Counted from the stretch's first letter, positions 7,319 through 16,376 are shown. The stretch is DNA of 50,422 nt from an uncultured Sphingobacteriales bacterium (GCA_937871285.1 CALMQS010000074.1:1-50422); one strand, 5' to 3'. Made by a program: numbers and translations. The notes: generated by a model from the sequence alone, not told the origin.

Positions 7319-9745
7319 TTAAAAAGGATATCCAATGCCAAACTGAAGCACAGGGCTTCTCATATTAGAAGTAATGAACCAGCCATCATTTTGTGGTTTT
7401 ATAAATTCATCCGATGCATACAAAGGATCCTTTAACCGCCAGCCAAAGTCGAACCGTAATAAAAAAAACTTAAAATCCAACCTAAGCCCTGCACCGCCGG
7501 CCACCGCAATATCTTTATACAATCTGCCGATGTCAAACACAGCGTATTTAAATTCAGGACTGGAAGACCTTCTTACCCAAACGTTGCCGATATCGGTAAA
7601 CAAAGCACCCCGCAGCCAGTAGCCATATACAGGAAAAATGTCGAACCGGTATTCAATATTTCCTTCTAACTGTATATCGGCATACCTGTCGTCAAACTTT
7701 TTCTCTACTACGCCAGGCGGATCGGTTGTAATAGTACGAACCCTGAGGGTATCATAAAAAATGCTGGAGCCGGGCCCAAGTTTACGCAATTGCCATCCCC
7801 TCATGCTGTTAGGGCCGCCGGCAAAAAACTGCCTGAAGAACGGGAGGGAAATATCTCCCTGCCGGTTTTCTGTTTTAAAGCCAAGTCCGTACCCGGCAAA
7901 TGCCCTGTACGCCCACATTGATTTTGCATGCGTAACATAATGCCTGAAATCTGCGCTTACTTTTATGAAGCGGTATAATTGTCCAAGCGGTTCCCTGTTC
8001 GCTGTTTGTTTTTTAAACAGCTCACCTATCAGTAGTCCCGACTCTTCACCATACAATCTCAAAAAATTAAATACCCGCGGATTGGAAGCATTGAACCTGC
8101 GGGTATAGGTTCCGTTAATCCCCATAATAAGCCCGTTGTTATAAGAATACGAAAGCAGCGGATAGTCGCGGATCAGCTCTTCAAAACCAAGGTCAATATT
8201 ATAAATACGGGTAAACTCAACATTAGGAAACCTGATCTGCCAGTTAATGTTGGCTCTTTTCTGAAATTCATAACCGAGATAAGCATTAATCGTATTGATC
8301 TTATAATATTTATACCGGTCTATATACGACCCGTCTAAGTTCACATAAGTTCTCGCGTTCAAAAAATCTTCCTGGTTCTTTAGCCTGAATGGGGTGAGTA
8401 AGCGCGGGAAAATAAGCCGGTTGCTTAACCCCACTTCTGTAGAAAGTATCTTCCGGAAATCCGTAAATTCAATACCGGTTCGCAGTACGTTTTCTAATTG
8501 CAGCGCCTGGCGGGCTACATTCCTGTTCTTTAGCTGGAAATTAATCGCCAGTCCTTTATTACCGGCATTATACAGTTGGTTTTGTGCAGAAAGTATGCTT
8601 GACCCTTCAAAGTCGGCGCTGAAAAAATATTTTTTGGCAGGAACCATCCGGATAAAAAAATCCACTACCGGTTCAATAGAATCCACAGGACGAGCATTAA
8701 TGGTTACATTTTGCCAGGCCTCAATGCGGTTGAAGTTGAGCAATGTTTTATTGAAATTGGATGCACGAAACAAATCGCCGGGCTTCAGTGCAATTCTTTT
8801 TGCCAGGAAAGAGGGCTTAAAAAGATTATAACGGCTGTAAATGCTGTAACCGCCATATTCGGTTCGCCGGAGACCCCGCCGTGCGCCTGTCATTAGCTCT
8901 GCCGGCTCATCGGGGAATATCACAACATTGCCCACTTTATATAATTGCGTAATGGTACTGTCTTTTAAAGGTATTTCCAGGATGGCAATATCTATAGTGG
9001 GATTTTGACGCTTCTGCTGCGCTTCCACCTGGAGCCGTATTTGTTCAAATGGATCTGCAGACGCGTCTATCAGCGACACATTTACGGTATCTAACTGCGC
9101 TTTGAGCATTTCCCGGTTGATCCGGTAATAACCATTATTACGAAATACATCTATCAGCCGGTTCAGCTCTTCATCAATTTTTTGTTTGCTGAAAGGATCC
9201 GACTTTTTCAAAAGTGATTTATCATTGTTTTCCCTTACCAGCCTTTGCAATGTGGTATCGGTAAAATGGTAGCTTATGGAATCTATGCGAAACACATTCC
9301 CCGCATTAATATAATAATGCACCTTCAACCGGTACTGATCTGGTTTCTCATTACGGATAACCGTATCCACCTTATTCCATTCAGCATATACATCACTCCG
9401 GTAATAGCCGTTATTGTGCAGCAGGTTATTCATATTCTCAACAGACCGCTTAACATAATTACTGTCGAACACAGCCGGGTTGCTGAGCACATGCCGTACA
9501 AATAAAACGCTCTTAAAAACGGGCTTTACGCTATCCTCTATCTGGGCTTCCAGTTTATTTTCCAGCTCTTTTTTTTCAGCGGAACTTATTTTGCCGTTAA
9601 TGCTTATTTCATTTTCAAAAACAAAGGGCTTATACGGATGGTATTTTTTAACTACCGTACATGATGATGCCAGTGCTGCAATGATTATGATGAAATAGAA
9701 ATGATTGAAGAAAGAAGAATGTATTTTTGTTGGTGGATCAGGCAT
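7319..9745 (-). CDS. tamL: TamL-type BamA/TamA family outer membrane lipoprotein
   Basis: This is an Omp85-family outer-membrane assembly protein, the Bacteroidota TamA counterpart (TamL), expected to help insert or export outer-membrane or surface proteins. The N terminus is a lipoprotein signal with lipobox ALASSC (Cys29), which is what sets TamL apart from TamA. POTRA-like regions follow (about 40-390). The C-terminal barrel (about 400-808) carries the Omp85 loop-6 motif as SMRGW in GGPNSMRGWQLRKLGPG, and the chain ends in an aromatic residue (GIGYPF), typical for barrel proteins. The ATG ending at 9745 is the only reasonable start because the lipobox follows closely. The usual TamB partner is not in this window. 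It diverges from the RNA methyltransferase with 14 bases between start codons. Confidence 0.88.
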   Translation of the reverse strand: MPDPPTKIHSSFFNHFYFIIIIAALASSCTVVKKYHPYKPFVFENEISINGKISSAEKKELENKLEAQIEDSVKPVFKSVLFVRHVLSNPAVFDSNYVKRSVENMNNLLHNNGYYRSDVYAEWNKVDTVIRNEKPDQYRLKVHYYINAGNVFRIDSISYHFTDTTLQRLVRENNDKSLLKKSDPFSKQKIDEELNRLIDVFRNNGYYRINREMLKAQLDTVNVSLIDASADPFEQIRLQVEAQQKRQNPTIDIAILEIPLKDSTITQLYKVGNVVIFPDEPAELMTGARRGLRRTEYGGYSIYSRYNLFKPSFLAKRIALKPGDLFRASNFNKTLLNFNRIEAWQNVTINARPVDSIEPVVDFFIRMVPAKKYFFSADFEGSSILSAQNQLYNAGNKGLAINFQLKNRNVARQALQLENVLRTGIEFTDFRKILSTEVGLSNRLIFPRLLTPFRLKNQEDFLNARTYVNLDGSYIDRYKYYKINTINAYLGYEFQKRANINWQIRFPNVEFTRIYNIDLGFEELIRDYPLLSYSYNNGLIMGINGTYTRRFNASNPRVFNFLRLYGEESGLLIGELFKKQTANREPLGQLYRFIKVSADFRHYVTHAKSMWAYRAFAGYGLGFKTENRQGDISLPFFRQFFAGGPNSMRGWQLRKLGPGSSIFYDTLRVRTITTDPPGVVEKKFDDRYADIQLEGNIEYRFDIFPVYGYWLRGALFTDIGNVWVRRSSSPEFKYAVFDIGRLYKDIAVAGGAGLRLDFKFFLLRFDFGWRLKDPLYASDEFIKPQNDGWFITSNMRSPVLQFGIGYPF
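9722..9729 (+). promoter_or_regulatory. Candidate -7 element of the RNA methyltransferase, inside tamL
   Basis: TATTTTTG matches TAnnTTTG and lies within the first codons of tamL on the opposite strand. It predicts a start near 9736, about 24 nt before the ATG at 9760. The -33 element is weak (a TTG at 9705 is 14 bases away). Confidence 0.45.
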
Positions 9746-9759
9746 AAATAAAAATAAGG

Positions 9760-10509
9760 ATGCTCAGCAAATCAAGGGTCAAATATATCCAAAGTTTATA
9801 CCATAAAAAATTAAGGGATGAAGAAGAATGTTTTGTAATTGAAGGCCCCAAAATTACGGAAGAATTCCTGTTACAGGCGCCGGGCAGCATACTTGCGCTA
9901 TATGCTGTTAAAAATTGGCTGGGCGATAACGATATACTGTTAAAAAGGATGAATCCATCCGCTATTTTCAGCATAGAAACGACCGATCTGGAAAGAATCT
10001 CTTCCCGCAGCACCCCCAACCAGGTACTTGCCATTGTGCAAAAAAAGAAAGACAGGCAGGAGACTATTGTTCCTCCGGGCGTTTTCTTAATGCTGGATGG
10101 CATCCAGGATCCGGGTAATTTTGGTACCATAGTGCGTATAGCCGACTGGTTTGGCATTAGCACCATATTATGCAGCATTGAATGTGCCGATCTGTATAAT
10201 CCCAAGGTCGTTCAATCTACCATGGGAAGCTTACTGAGGGTAAATGTAATATATACGATCCTTACAGACTGGTGCAAAACAAATGCCGGTGTTGATATTT
10301 ATGCGGCAACATTACATGGAAAATCAATATATCACTGCTCCCCGCTAACGCATGGCGCCATCCTGATGGGCAATGAGGCCAAAGGCGTTCATCCTGAGCT
10401 ATTAGGCTTCTGCAAAGAACAGGTAACCATACCCCGGACCGGAGAGGCAGAATCTTTAAATGCGGCGGTAGCCACAGGTATCATACTGTCTCACCTGATA
10501 ACGCATTAG
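9760..10509 (+). CDS. SpoU/TrmH family RNA 2'-O-methyltransferase
   Basis: This S-adenosylmethionine-dependent SPOUT methyltransferase modifies ribose 2'-OH of rRNA or tRNA; the exact nucleotide cannot be read from sequence. An N-terminal substrate-binding domain (about 1-95, with DEEECFVIEGPKITEEFL) is followed by the knotted catalytic domain. Motif 1 is DPGNFGTIVRIADWFG with N120 and R126, motif 2 is GNEAKGV (204-210), and motif 3 is IPRTGEAESLNAAVATG (224-240). All three are intact. The ATG at 9760 agrees with the usual family opening (MLSK...KYIQSL). It diverges from tamL. Confidence 0.9.
   Translation: MLSKSRVKYIQSLYHKKLRDEEECFVIEGPKITEEFLLQAPGSILALYAVKNWLGDNDILLKRMNPSAIFSIETTDLERISSRSTPNQVLAIVQKKKDRQETIVPPGVFLMLDGIQDPGNFGTIVRIADWFGISTILCSIECADLYNPKVVQSTMGSLLRVNVIYTILTDWCKTNAGVDIYAATLHGKSIYHCSPLTHGAILMGNEAKGVHPELLGFCKEQVTIPRTGEAESLNAAVATGIILSHLITH
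9780..9787 (-). promoter_or_regulatory. Candidate -7 element of tamL, inside the methyltransferase gene
   Basis: The minus strand reads TATATTTG, an exact TAnnTTTG, within codons 7-10 of the methyltransferase. It predicts a tamL start near 9773, about 28 nt ahead of its ATG. Confidence 0.42.
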
Positions 10510-10584
10510 CATAAAAAATGTTCCTGGTATTTGTGATATTATACTTTTTATTAACTTACCATTTAACGAATAAATTTTCAACCA

Positions 10585-11490
10585 ATGGCAATTCAATGGA
10601 CAGGCGTTTATCCCGCGCTTACTACAAAATTTACGGCTGAAGACGCATTAGATCTCCCGCTTTTTGAAAAGAATCTCAACGCGCAGCTAAAAGCAGGTGT
10701 TAGCGGCATTATACTGGGTGGCACCCTGGGCGAAGCCAGCGTATTAACGGAGCAGGAGAAAGAGCGGCTTGTGAAATTTGCTGTTGAAAAAATACAGAAC
10801 CGCATACCCGTAGTTTTGAATATAGCCGAAGGTGCTACCCGCGAAGCTATACAACAGGCGGCATTGGCTAAAGCATGGGGCGCCAACGGGCTGATGCTAT
10901 TGCCTCCCATGCGGTATAAAAGCGATCACAGGGAAACGGTTACCTATTTTAAAAGTGTTGCCGGTTCCACCGATCTGCCTATCATGCTCTACAATAATCC
11001 CAATGACTATAAGATTGAGATCACGCTGGAAATGTTTGAAGAGTTAAAGGCAGTAAAAAATATAGAAGCGGTTAAGGAATCTACCCGCGATGTAACCAAC
11101 GTAACGCGAATGATCAACCGCTTCGGTAAACGGTTTAAAATACTTTGCGGTGTAGATACGCTTACTTTTGAAGAGCTTGCACTGGGTGCTGATGGATTGG
11201 TGGCCGGACTGGTATGCGCTTTCCCCGAAGAAACCGTTACCTTATACCGGCTGGTAAAAGAGGGGAAATATGAAGCTGCCTTAGCGTTATACCGCTGGTT
11301 CATGCCCCTGCTTGAATTAGACATTCACCCTAAACTGGTGCAATATATTAAGCTGGCGGAAACCCAAACCGGCATCGGCAGTGAATATGTACGGGCGCCC
11401 CGCTTAGCGCTTATTGACACAGAAAGAGAACGTATACTGAAAGTGATCAATGATGCGCTATCCACCCGCCCGGTTACCGGCGGTGGCTGA
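10585..11490 (+). CDS. DapA family lyase, probable 1-pyrroline-4-hydroxy-2-carboxylate deaminase
   Basis: This is a class I Schiff-base enzyme of the dihydrodipicolinate synthase family. The fold, the Schiff-base Lys in EAVKESTRDV (K164) and the partner Tyr in LYNNP (Y136) are visible, as is the GGTLGEASVLTEQE segment that replaces the GTTGE substrate motif. Family membership alone does not fix the substrate. Its neighbours, an alpha-ketoglutarate semialdehyde dehydrogenase and a Cys/Cys proline-racemase-family epimerase, point to deamination and dehydration of 1-pyrroline-4-hydroxy-2-carboxylate to alpha-ketoglutarate semialdehyde in 4-hydroxyproline catabolism. True DapA for lysine synthesis is the main alternative and is disfavoured by this context. 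Confidence 0.82.
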   Translation: MAIQWTGVYPALTTKFTAEDALDLPLFEKNLNAQLKAGVSGIILGGTLGEASVLTEQEKERLVKFAVEKIQNRIPVVLNIAEGATREAIQQAALAKAWGANGLMLLPPMRYKSDHRETVTYFKSVAGSTDLPIMLYNNPNDYKIEITLEMFEELKAVKNIEAVKESTRDVTNVTRMINRFGKRFKILCGVDTLTFEELALGADGLVAGLVCAFPEETVTLYRLVKEGKYEAALALYRWFMPLLELDIHPKLVQYIKLAETQTGIGSEYVRAPRLALIDTERERILKVINDALSTRPVTGGG

Positions 11491-11530
11491 TCCCACAGAC
11501 TCTCACCGTTTATACTTCTCACGCCTCCCT

Positions 11531-11579
11531 TCTCATAATTCACTATTCACCACTGACTACTCATCATTTACCACTCACC
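11531..11579. repeat. Degenerate heptanucleotide array before the aldehyde dehydrogenase
   Basis: Seven unbroken 7-bp units with consensus close to ATTCACC, or GGTGAAT on the other strand, lie between the DapA-family gene and the dehydrogenase. Units vary at two or three positions but the register never slips. Confidence 0.7.
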
Positions 11580-11588
11580 AAAATGCCG

Positions 11589-11596
11589 TACCTTGG
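11589..11596 (+). promoter_or_regulatory. Possible -7 element of the semialdehyde dehydrogenase
   Basis: TACCTTGG differs from TAnnTTTG at one position and lies 19 bases before the ATG at 11615. It may give the last two hydroxyproline genes their own promoter. Confidence 0.3.
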
Positions 11597-11614
11597 CGCA
11601 TCAAAAAATAAGGA

Positions 11615-13078
11615 ATGAACGATATTAATATGGTAATGCAAAACGCCCTGGATGCGTTTAACAGCTATAAGACCCTCAGCCCCGCGGAACGCGCCGGTTT
11701 TTTAAATGAAATAGCCACAGCAATAGAAGCGGCAAGGGAATTGCTGGTACCCGTAGCGCATGAAGAATCCAATCTTCCTCTCCCCCGCTTAAACGGAGAA
11801 CTGAGCCGTACTACTAACCAGTTAAAAATGTTTGCCCGCCTTGTTGAAGAAGGCAGTTGGGTGGAAGCAGCTATTGATACCGCAGATGCAACCCGCACAC
11901 CGCCCAAACCCGATACCCGTAAAATGCTGTTACCTGTAGGCCCTGTAGTGGTTTTTGGCGCCAGTAATTTTCCGTTTGCCTTTTCTACTGCCGGCGGTGA
12001 TACGGCAAGCGCACTGGCATCGGGCTCCTCCGTAGTTATTAAAGGACATTCGGCGCATGCCCGAACTTCGCAGCTCGTTTTTGAAGCTATACAAAAGGCC
12101 ATCGCAACAACCGGCGTACATGCCCATACCGTACAGCATGTATTAGGTTCCGGCAGTACTGCCGGTAAAGCGCTGGTTATACATCCCAACACAACTGCTG
12201 TGGGTTTTACCGGCTCATTCGGTGGTGGCAAAGCATTATGGGAATATGCCAACCAGCGGGAGACGCCTATCCCGGTTTTTGCGGAAATGAGCAGCATTAA
12301 CCCCGTAGTGTTTTTACATGACACCCTGCAGCAAAACGCGGCAGCATTAGCCAAAAGTTATGCCGCATCCATTACCTTGGGCATGGGGCAATTTTGCACC
12401 AATCCGGGCCTGCTGGTTGCCGTGCAAAGTAATGCATTGGATAACTTTTTGACCCTGCTGGGCACTGAAATCACACAAATCCTTCCGCAAAAGATGCTGC
12501 ATAGCGGTATTCATGCAGCCTACAGCAAAGGATTGAATACGGCATTATCGCAAATAGGAATAGAAAAAATAGGACAGGCTGCAAAAGCTGCCGGTGAAGA
12601 AGAAGCTTTTCCAACAGTAGCGAAAGTAAAAGCAAATATCTTTTTACAAAACCCGCATTTCCGCGAAGAAGTTTTTGGACCTTATTCCTTAGCGGTTTGC
12701 TGCGATAATAAAGAAGAATTAATGGCTGTACTGAAACAACTGAAAGGGCAGCTAACCACCACCGTTATGGCTACGGATGCCGATATTACCGCTAACCGCG
12801 ATATTATTGATCTGCAAACCACGCTGGCAGGAAGAATCATTTTAAATGATGTGCCCACAGGCGTTGAAGTATGCGCCAGCATGGTACATGGCGGCCCCTA
12901 CCCTGCCACTACCGACAGCAGGTTTACTTCAGTTGGCACCACCGCTATTAAACGCTGGGTACGCCCGGTGTGTTTCCAGGGTTTTAAAGACAACATGCTG
13001 CCCGATGCGCTGAAGAACAACAATCCGCAAAATATATGGAGAATAGTGAACAATGAATGGACCAATGCAACCATCTAA
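11615..13078 (+). CDS. Aldehyde dehydrogenase, probable alpha-ketoglutarate semialdehyde (2,5-dioxovalerate) dehydrogenase
   Basis: This NAD(P)-dependent aldehyde dehydrogenase is likely to oxidise alpha-ketoglutarate semialdehyde to alpha-ketoglutarate, the last step of 4-hydroxyproline breakdown. The catalytic Glu in FAEMSSINPV (E224) and catalytic Cys in GMGQFCTNPG (C261) are present. The cofactor motif GFTGSFGGGKAL is also visible, and FGASNFPFAF is the conserved early segment of this subfamily. The lack of GQ-C spacing of the pruA type and the partner genes favour the KGSADH subgroup. The stop codon is directly followed by the ATG of the epimerase, so the two are translated together. A sugar-acid pathway could use the same enzyme, but no such genes are nearby. 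Confidence 0.87.
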   Translation: MNDINMVMQNALDAFNSYKTLSPAERAGFLNEIATAIEAARELLVPVAHEESNLPLPRLNGELSRTTNQLKMFARLVEEGSWVEAAIDTADATRTPPKPDTRKMLLPVGPVVVFGASNFPFAFSTAGGDTASALASGSSVVIKGHSAHARTSQLVFEAIQKAIATTGVHAHTVQHVLGSGSTAGKALVIHPNTTAVGFTGSFGGGKALWEYANQRETPIPVFAEMSSINPVVFLHDTLQQNAAALAKSYAASITLGMGQFCTNPGLLVAVQSNALDNFLTLLGTEITQILPQKMLHSGIHAAYSKGLNTALSQIGIEKIGQAAKAAGEEEAFPTVAKVKANIFLQNPHFREEVFGPYSLAVCCDNKEELMAVLKQLKGQLTTTVMATDADITANRDIIDLQTTLAGRIILNDVPTGVEVCASMVHGGPYPATTDSRFTSVGTTAIKRWVRPVCFQGFKDNMLPDALKNNNPQNIWRIVNNEWTNATI

Positions 13079-14080
13079 ATGAAAAAAACTTTCTTCTGCA
13101 TAGATGCCCATACCTGCGGTAACCCTGTGCGTTTGGTAGCAGGCGGAGGACCCGTATTGCAGGGAAGCAATATGAGTGAAAAGCGGCAGTATTTTTTAAA
13201 GCATTACGACTGGATAAGAAAGGGACTGATGTTTGAGCCACGCGGCCACGATATGATGAGTGGCAGTATTTTATATCCGCCGCATGACCCAGAAAATGAC
13301 GTGGCTGTGTTGTTTATAGAAACCAGCGGTTGTTTACCTATGTGCGGTCATGGTACTATCGGCACTATAACCATTGGACTGGAGGAAGGATTGATTGTAC
13401 CGAAAACACCCGGCACTGTACGCATGGAAACACCTGCCGGACTGGTGCAGATCAGCTACAAACAGGAAGGCAGCAAAATAAAAAGCGTTAAGCTCACCAA
13501 TGTACCGGCATTTCTTGCCGCGGAAGAGTTAACCGTTGACTGTGCTGAACTGGGGGAACTGGTAATTGATGTGGCGTACGGCGGTAATTTTTATGCTATA
13601 GCAGATGTTCAGCCCCATTTTAAAGGGCTGGAACATTATACTGCCGGTCAGCTCATTGCATGGTCGGGCGAATTGCGTAACCGCATCAATCAAAAATATG
13701 AATTTGTACATCCCGATGATCCTACTATAAGAGGCTGCTCCCATATTTTGTGGACAGGCGCCGTTCTGAATAAAAGATCCACCGCACGCAACGCCGTTTT
13801 TTACGGCGATAAAGCCATAGACCGCAGCCCGTGCGGCACAGGCACCTCTGCCCGTATGGCACAATGGTATGCCAAAGGCAAGCTCAAAAAAGGAGATACT
13901 TTCATTCATGAAAGCATCATCGGCTCTACGTTTACCGGAACCATAGAAGAAGAGCTGAATGTGCACGGCAAACCCGCTATTCGCCCTGGAATTGAGGGTT
14001 GGGCCAGGATTTACGGACACAATACCATTACTATTGATCCCGAAGATGATCCTTACGCTTACGGCTTCCAGGTGATATGA
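13079..14080 (+). CDS. 4-hydroxyproline 2-epimerase (proline racemase family)
   Basis: This is a cofactor-independent two-base epimerase that interconverts trans-4-hydroxy-L-proline and cis-4-hydroxy-D-proline. Both catalytic cysteines are present: C89 in MCGHGTIGT and C252 in SPCGTGTSARM. Family enzymes with Thr at the second position are dehydratases, so the Cys/Cys pair indicates a racemase or epimerase. Hydroxyproline rather than proline is inferred from the adjacent KGSADH and DapA-family genes. The length of 333 is typical. It starts at the base after the dehydrogenase stop. The next step, an FAD-dependent D-hydroxyproline dehydrogenase, has no gene in this window. Confidence 0.88.
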   Translation: MKKTFFCIDAHTCGNPVRLVAGGGPVLQGSNMSEKRQYFLKHYDWIRKGLMFEPRGHDMMSGSILYPPHDPENDVAVLFIETSGCLPMCGHGTIGTITIGLEEGLIVPKTPGTVRMETPAGLVQISYKQEGSKIKSVKLTNVPAFLAAEELTVDCAELGELVIDVAYGGNFYAIADVQPHFKGLEHYTAGQLIAWSGELRNRINQKYEFVHPDDPTIRGCSHILWTGAVLNKRSTARNAVFYGDKAIDRSPCGTGTSARMAQWYAKGKLKKGDTFIHESIIGSTFTGTIEEELNVHGKPAIRPGIEGWARIYGHNTITIDPEDDPYAYGFQVI

Positions 14081-14115
14081 AGTAAGAAGGAGTAAGTGAT
14101 AAGTAGTAAGGTGCA
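14081..14115. repeat. Degenerate heptanucleotide array after the epimerase
   Basis: Five 7-bp units with consensus near AGTAGTA start at the base after the epimerase stop codon. TAA, TGA or TAG triplets fall at changing frames because 7 is not a multiple of 3. Confidence 0.65.
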
Positions 14116-14129
14116 CTCCCATTCTGCCT

Positions 14130-14137
14130 TATCTTTG
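14130..14137 (+). promoter_or_regulatory. Candidate -7 element of pruA
   Basis: TATCTTTG matches TAnnTTTG and predicts transcription from about 14144, 28 nt before the pruA ATG. No -33 TTG is seen. It suggests that pruA has its own promoter. Confidence 0.45.
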
Positions 14138-14171
14138 CAATTCATCTGTTCATTACATCAATTATACCGTT

Positions 14172-15803
14172 ATGAGCTTAGGTTATTTCAGCTATCCTTT
14201 ACCGGCAAATGAACCTTTGCTGAGCTATGCAGCAGGCAGCGCAGAAAAGATCATCCTGAAAAAAACACTGGCGGAGCTTAAAAAAGAAACGGCAGATATA
14301 CCGATGTATATCGGCAGCAAAGAAGTAAGAACGGGTAAAAAAGTGGCTATTCGTCCGCCGCATGAGATCAGCCATGTATTAGGATATTTTTATGAAGGCA
14401 ATGAAAAGCACGTGCAACAGGCTATTGATGCAGCGCTGGCAGCCAAAGCGGCATGGGCCGGTATGAGCTGGGAGAACAGGGCGAATATTTTTTTGAAAGC
14501 CGCCGATCTCATGGCAACAAAATACCGTTCTTCTATGAACGGCACTACTATGCTTGGGCAAAGCAAAAATGCTTACCAGGCAGAGATAGATTCAGCCTGT
14601 GAACTCATTGATTTTTTAAGGTTTAACGTACATTACCTCAGCGAAATATACAAGCAGCAGCCGGTTAGCTCCGCGGGAGTACACAACCGTATGGAATGGC
14701 GCTCACTGGAAGGATTTGTGCTTGCGGTTACGCCGTTTAATTTTACCGCTATCGGGGGCAACCTGCCCACTTCGGCAGCCATGTGTGGTAATGTGGTAGT
14801 GTGGAAACCGGCCAACGCCCAGGTTTTTTCAGCGCAGCTATTCATGCGCATTTTAAAAGAAGCCGGGCTGCCCGATGGAGTGATCAATTTAATATACGTG
14901 GACGGACCTGTACTTGGGAAAATTTGTTTTTCGCACCGCGATTTCGCGGGAGTTCACTTTACAGGTTCTACGGCCGTATTTAACACGATATGGAAAACGA
15001 TTGGAGAAAATATTGCTTCCTATAAAAGCTACCCGCGTATTGTGGGAGAAACAGGCGGAAAGGACTTTGTGATCGTTCATAAAAGCGCTGACGCGGATAT
15101 TGTAGCAACCGCTTTATTGCGTGGGGCTTTTGAATACCAGGGGCAAAAATGCTCTGCCGCTTCAAGAGCCTATATTCCTGATAATATTGCTGCTGACGTG
15201 AAAAAGAAGCTGGTGGCCGGTATAAAAAGTTTCAAAATGGGAACAGTGGAAGACTTTTCTAATTTCATTAATGCGGTTATTGATGAAAAAGCTTTCGATA
15301 AAATAAAAGCATATATAGATAACGCGAAAAAAGACAAAAAAGCGGAAATACTGGCAGGTGGCAAGTGCGATAAAAGCAAAGGCTATTTTATTCAGCCCAC
15401 CATTATTGAAGCAAAAGAGCCCAAATATGTTACGATGTGCGAAGAAATCTTTGGCCCGGTATTAACCATTTATATATACCATGCCGGCAAGTTTGAAGAC
15501 GCGCTGCAATTGGTTGACGAAACCTCTTCCTACGGTTTAACAGGCTCCGTTATTGCCCGTGACAGGGCAGCGGTAGCGCTGGCCACGGATAAACTTCGCC
15601 ATGCGGCCGGTAACTTTTATATTAATGACAAGCCTACAGGCGCCGTGGTAGGACAACAGCCCTTTGGCGGCGCCAGGGCCAGCGGCACCAACGATAAAGC
15701 CGGCAGTATGCTTAACCTGTATCGCTGGCTGAGCGCCAGAACCATTAAGGAAACCTTTAATCCGCCGGCAGATTACGCGTACCCCTTTTTAGGTGAAAAA
15801 TAA
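14172..15803 (+). CDS. pruA: L-glutamate gamma-semialdehyde (1-pyrroline-5-carboxylate) dehydrogenase
   Basis: This enzyme oxidises L-glutamate 5-semialdehyde, in equilibrium with 1-pyrroline-5-carboxylate, to glutamate with NAD+ in proline catabolism. The catalytic Glu is in IVGETGGKD (E293) and the catalytic Cys in GAFEYQGQKCSAASRAYI (C327). GETGGKD, YQGQKCSA and the C-terminal GGARASGTNDKAGS are hallmarks of the single-domain P5C dehydrogenase group, and the length of 543 fits. The proline dehydrogenase domain is not fused and no putA-type gene is nearby. Placement beside the hydroxyproline genes suggests joint use of collagen-derived or plant-derived imino acids. Confidence 0.93.
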   Translation: MSLGYFSYPLPANEPLLSYAAGSAEKIILKKTLAELKKETADIPMYIGSKEVRTGKKVAIRPPHEISHVLGYFYEGNEKHVQQAIDAALAAKAAWAGMSWENRANIFLKAADLMATKYRSSMNGTTMLGQSKNAYQAEIDSACELIDFLRFNVHYLSEIYKQQPVSSAGVHNRMEWRSLEGFVLAVTPFNFTAIGGNLPTSAAMCGNVVVWKPANAQVFSAQLFMRILKEAGLPDGVINLIYVDGPVLGKICFSHRDFAGVHFTGSTAVFNTIWKTIGENIASYKSYPRIVGETGGKDFVIVHKSADADIVATALLRGAFEYQGQKCSAASRAYIPDNIAADVKKKLVAGIKSFKMGTVEDFSNFINAVIDEKAFDKIKAYIDNAKKDKKAEILAGGKCDKSKGYFIQPTIIEAKEPKYVTMCEEIFGPVLTIYIYHAGKFEDALQLVDETSSYGLTGSVIARDRAAVALATDKLRHAAGNFYINDKPTGAVVGQQPFGGARASGTNDKAGSMLNLYRWLSARTIKETFNPPADYAYPFLGEK

Positions 15804-15832
15804 ATTACATTCGCTGTTAAAATATTCATGCA

Positions 15833-16342
15833 TTGAAAATCATTCTCGATCCCTACCAGTTAAACCTTACGATACAGCGCCTGGCGTACGAGATCATTGA
15901 GCGGCATAGTGATCTGTCAAATACTGTATTGATCGGTATTCAGCCCCGTGGCGTTTTTTTATCGGACAGGATCGCCGCTCACATCCGGAAGCTCTATCCT
16001 GCCATTGATGTAAAATATGGTAAATTAGATATTACCTTTTACCGCGATGATGTGCGCAACGAACTGCATGCTGCCAATAAAACAGATATTCCATTTTCTA
16101 TTGAAGAAAAAAAAGTTGTGCTCATTGACGATGTGCTGCATAAGGGCAGAACCATACGGGCAGCCTTAGACGCTTTACTTACTTTTGGGCGGCCACGCCA
16201 GGTAGAGCTTTGCATATTGATTGACCGCCGCTTCAGTCGCGAATTACCCATACAACCCGATTATTGCGGTAAAGCCATAGATTCCATTATTTCGCAAAAA
16301 GTAACAGTAGAATGGGATAAGGAAGAGGTGGTATTATACTGA
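15833..16342 (+). CDS. pyrR: PyrR-like phosphoribosyltransferase
   Basis: This is a type I phosphoribosyltransferase close to PyrR, which has uracil phosphoribosyltransferase activity and, in Firmicutes, binds pyr mRNA as an attenuator. The PRPP loop VVLIDDVLHKGRTIRAALDAL (residues 95-115) and the early segment IGIQPRGVFLSDRIA are near-canonical for PyrR. Start is TTG at 15833; the ATG five bases before it is out of frame and stops at once. No pyr biosynthetic gene or obvious binding hairpin is adjacent, so a regulatory role here is not shown; a plain salvage role is possible. Confidence 0.85.
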   Translation: MKIILDPYQLNLTIQRLAYEIIERHSDLSNTVLIGIQPRGVFLSDRIAAHIRKLYPAIDVKYGKLDITFYRDDVRNELHAANKTDIPFSIEEKKVVLIDDVLHKGRTIRAALDALLTFGRPRQVELCILIDRRFSRELPIQPDYCGKAIDSIISQKVTVEWDKEEVVLY

Positions 16343-16376
16343 GAGCGGCTACCAACCATTTCATTGACTATTGACT

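Noticed and set aside
7205..7435. Plus-strand frame over the truB end and the tamL 3' region
   Set aside because: It lies out of frame across two well-supported genes and has no motif of its own.
10585..11490. dapA of lysine biosynthesis
   Set aside because: Context of hydroxyproline epimerase and alpha-ketoglutarate semialdehyde dehydrogenase fits the deaminase better, and the GTTGE motif is altered to GGTLGE.
13079..14080. trans-3-hydroxyproline dehydratase
   Set aside because: The second catalytic position is Cys (C252), not Thr.
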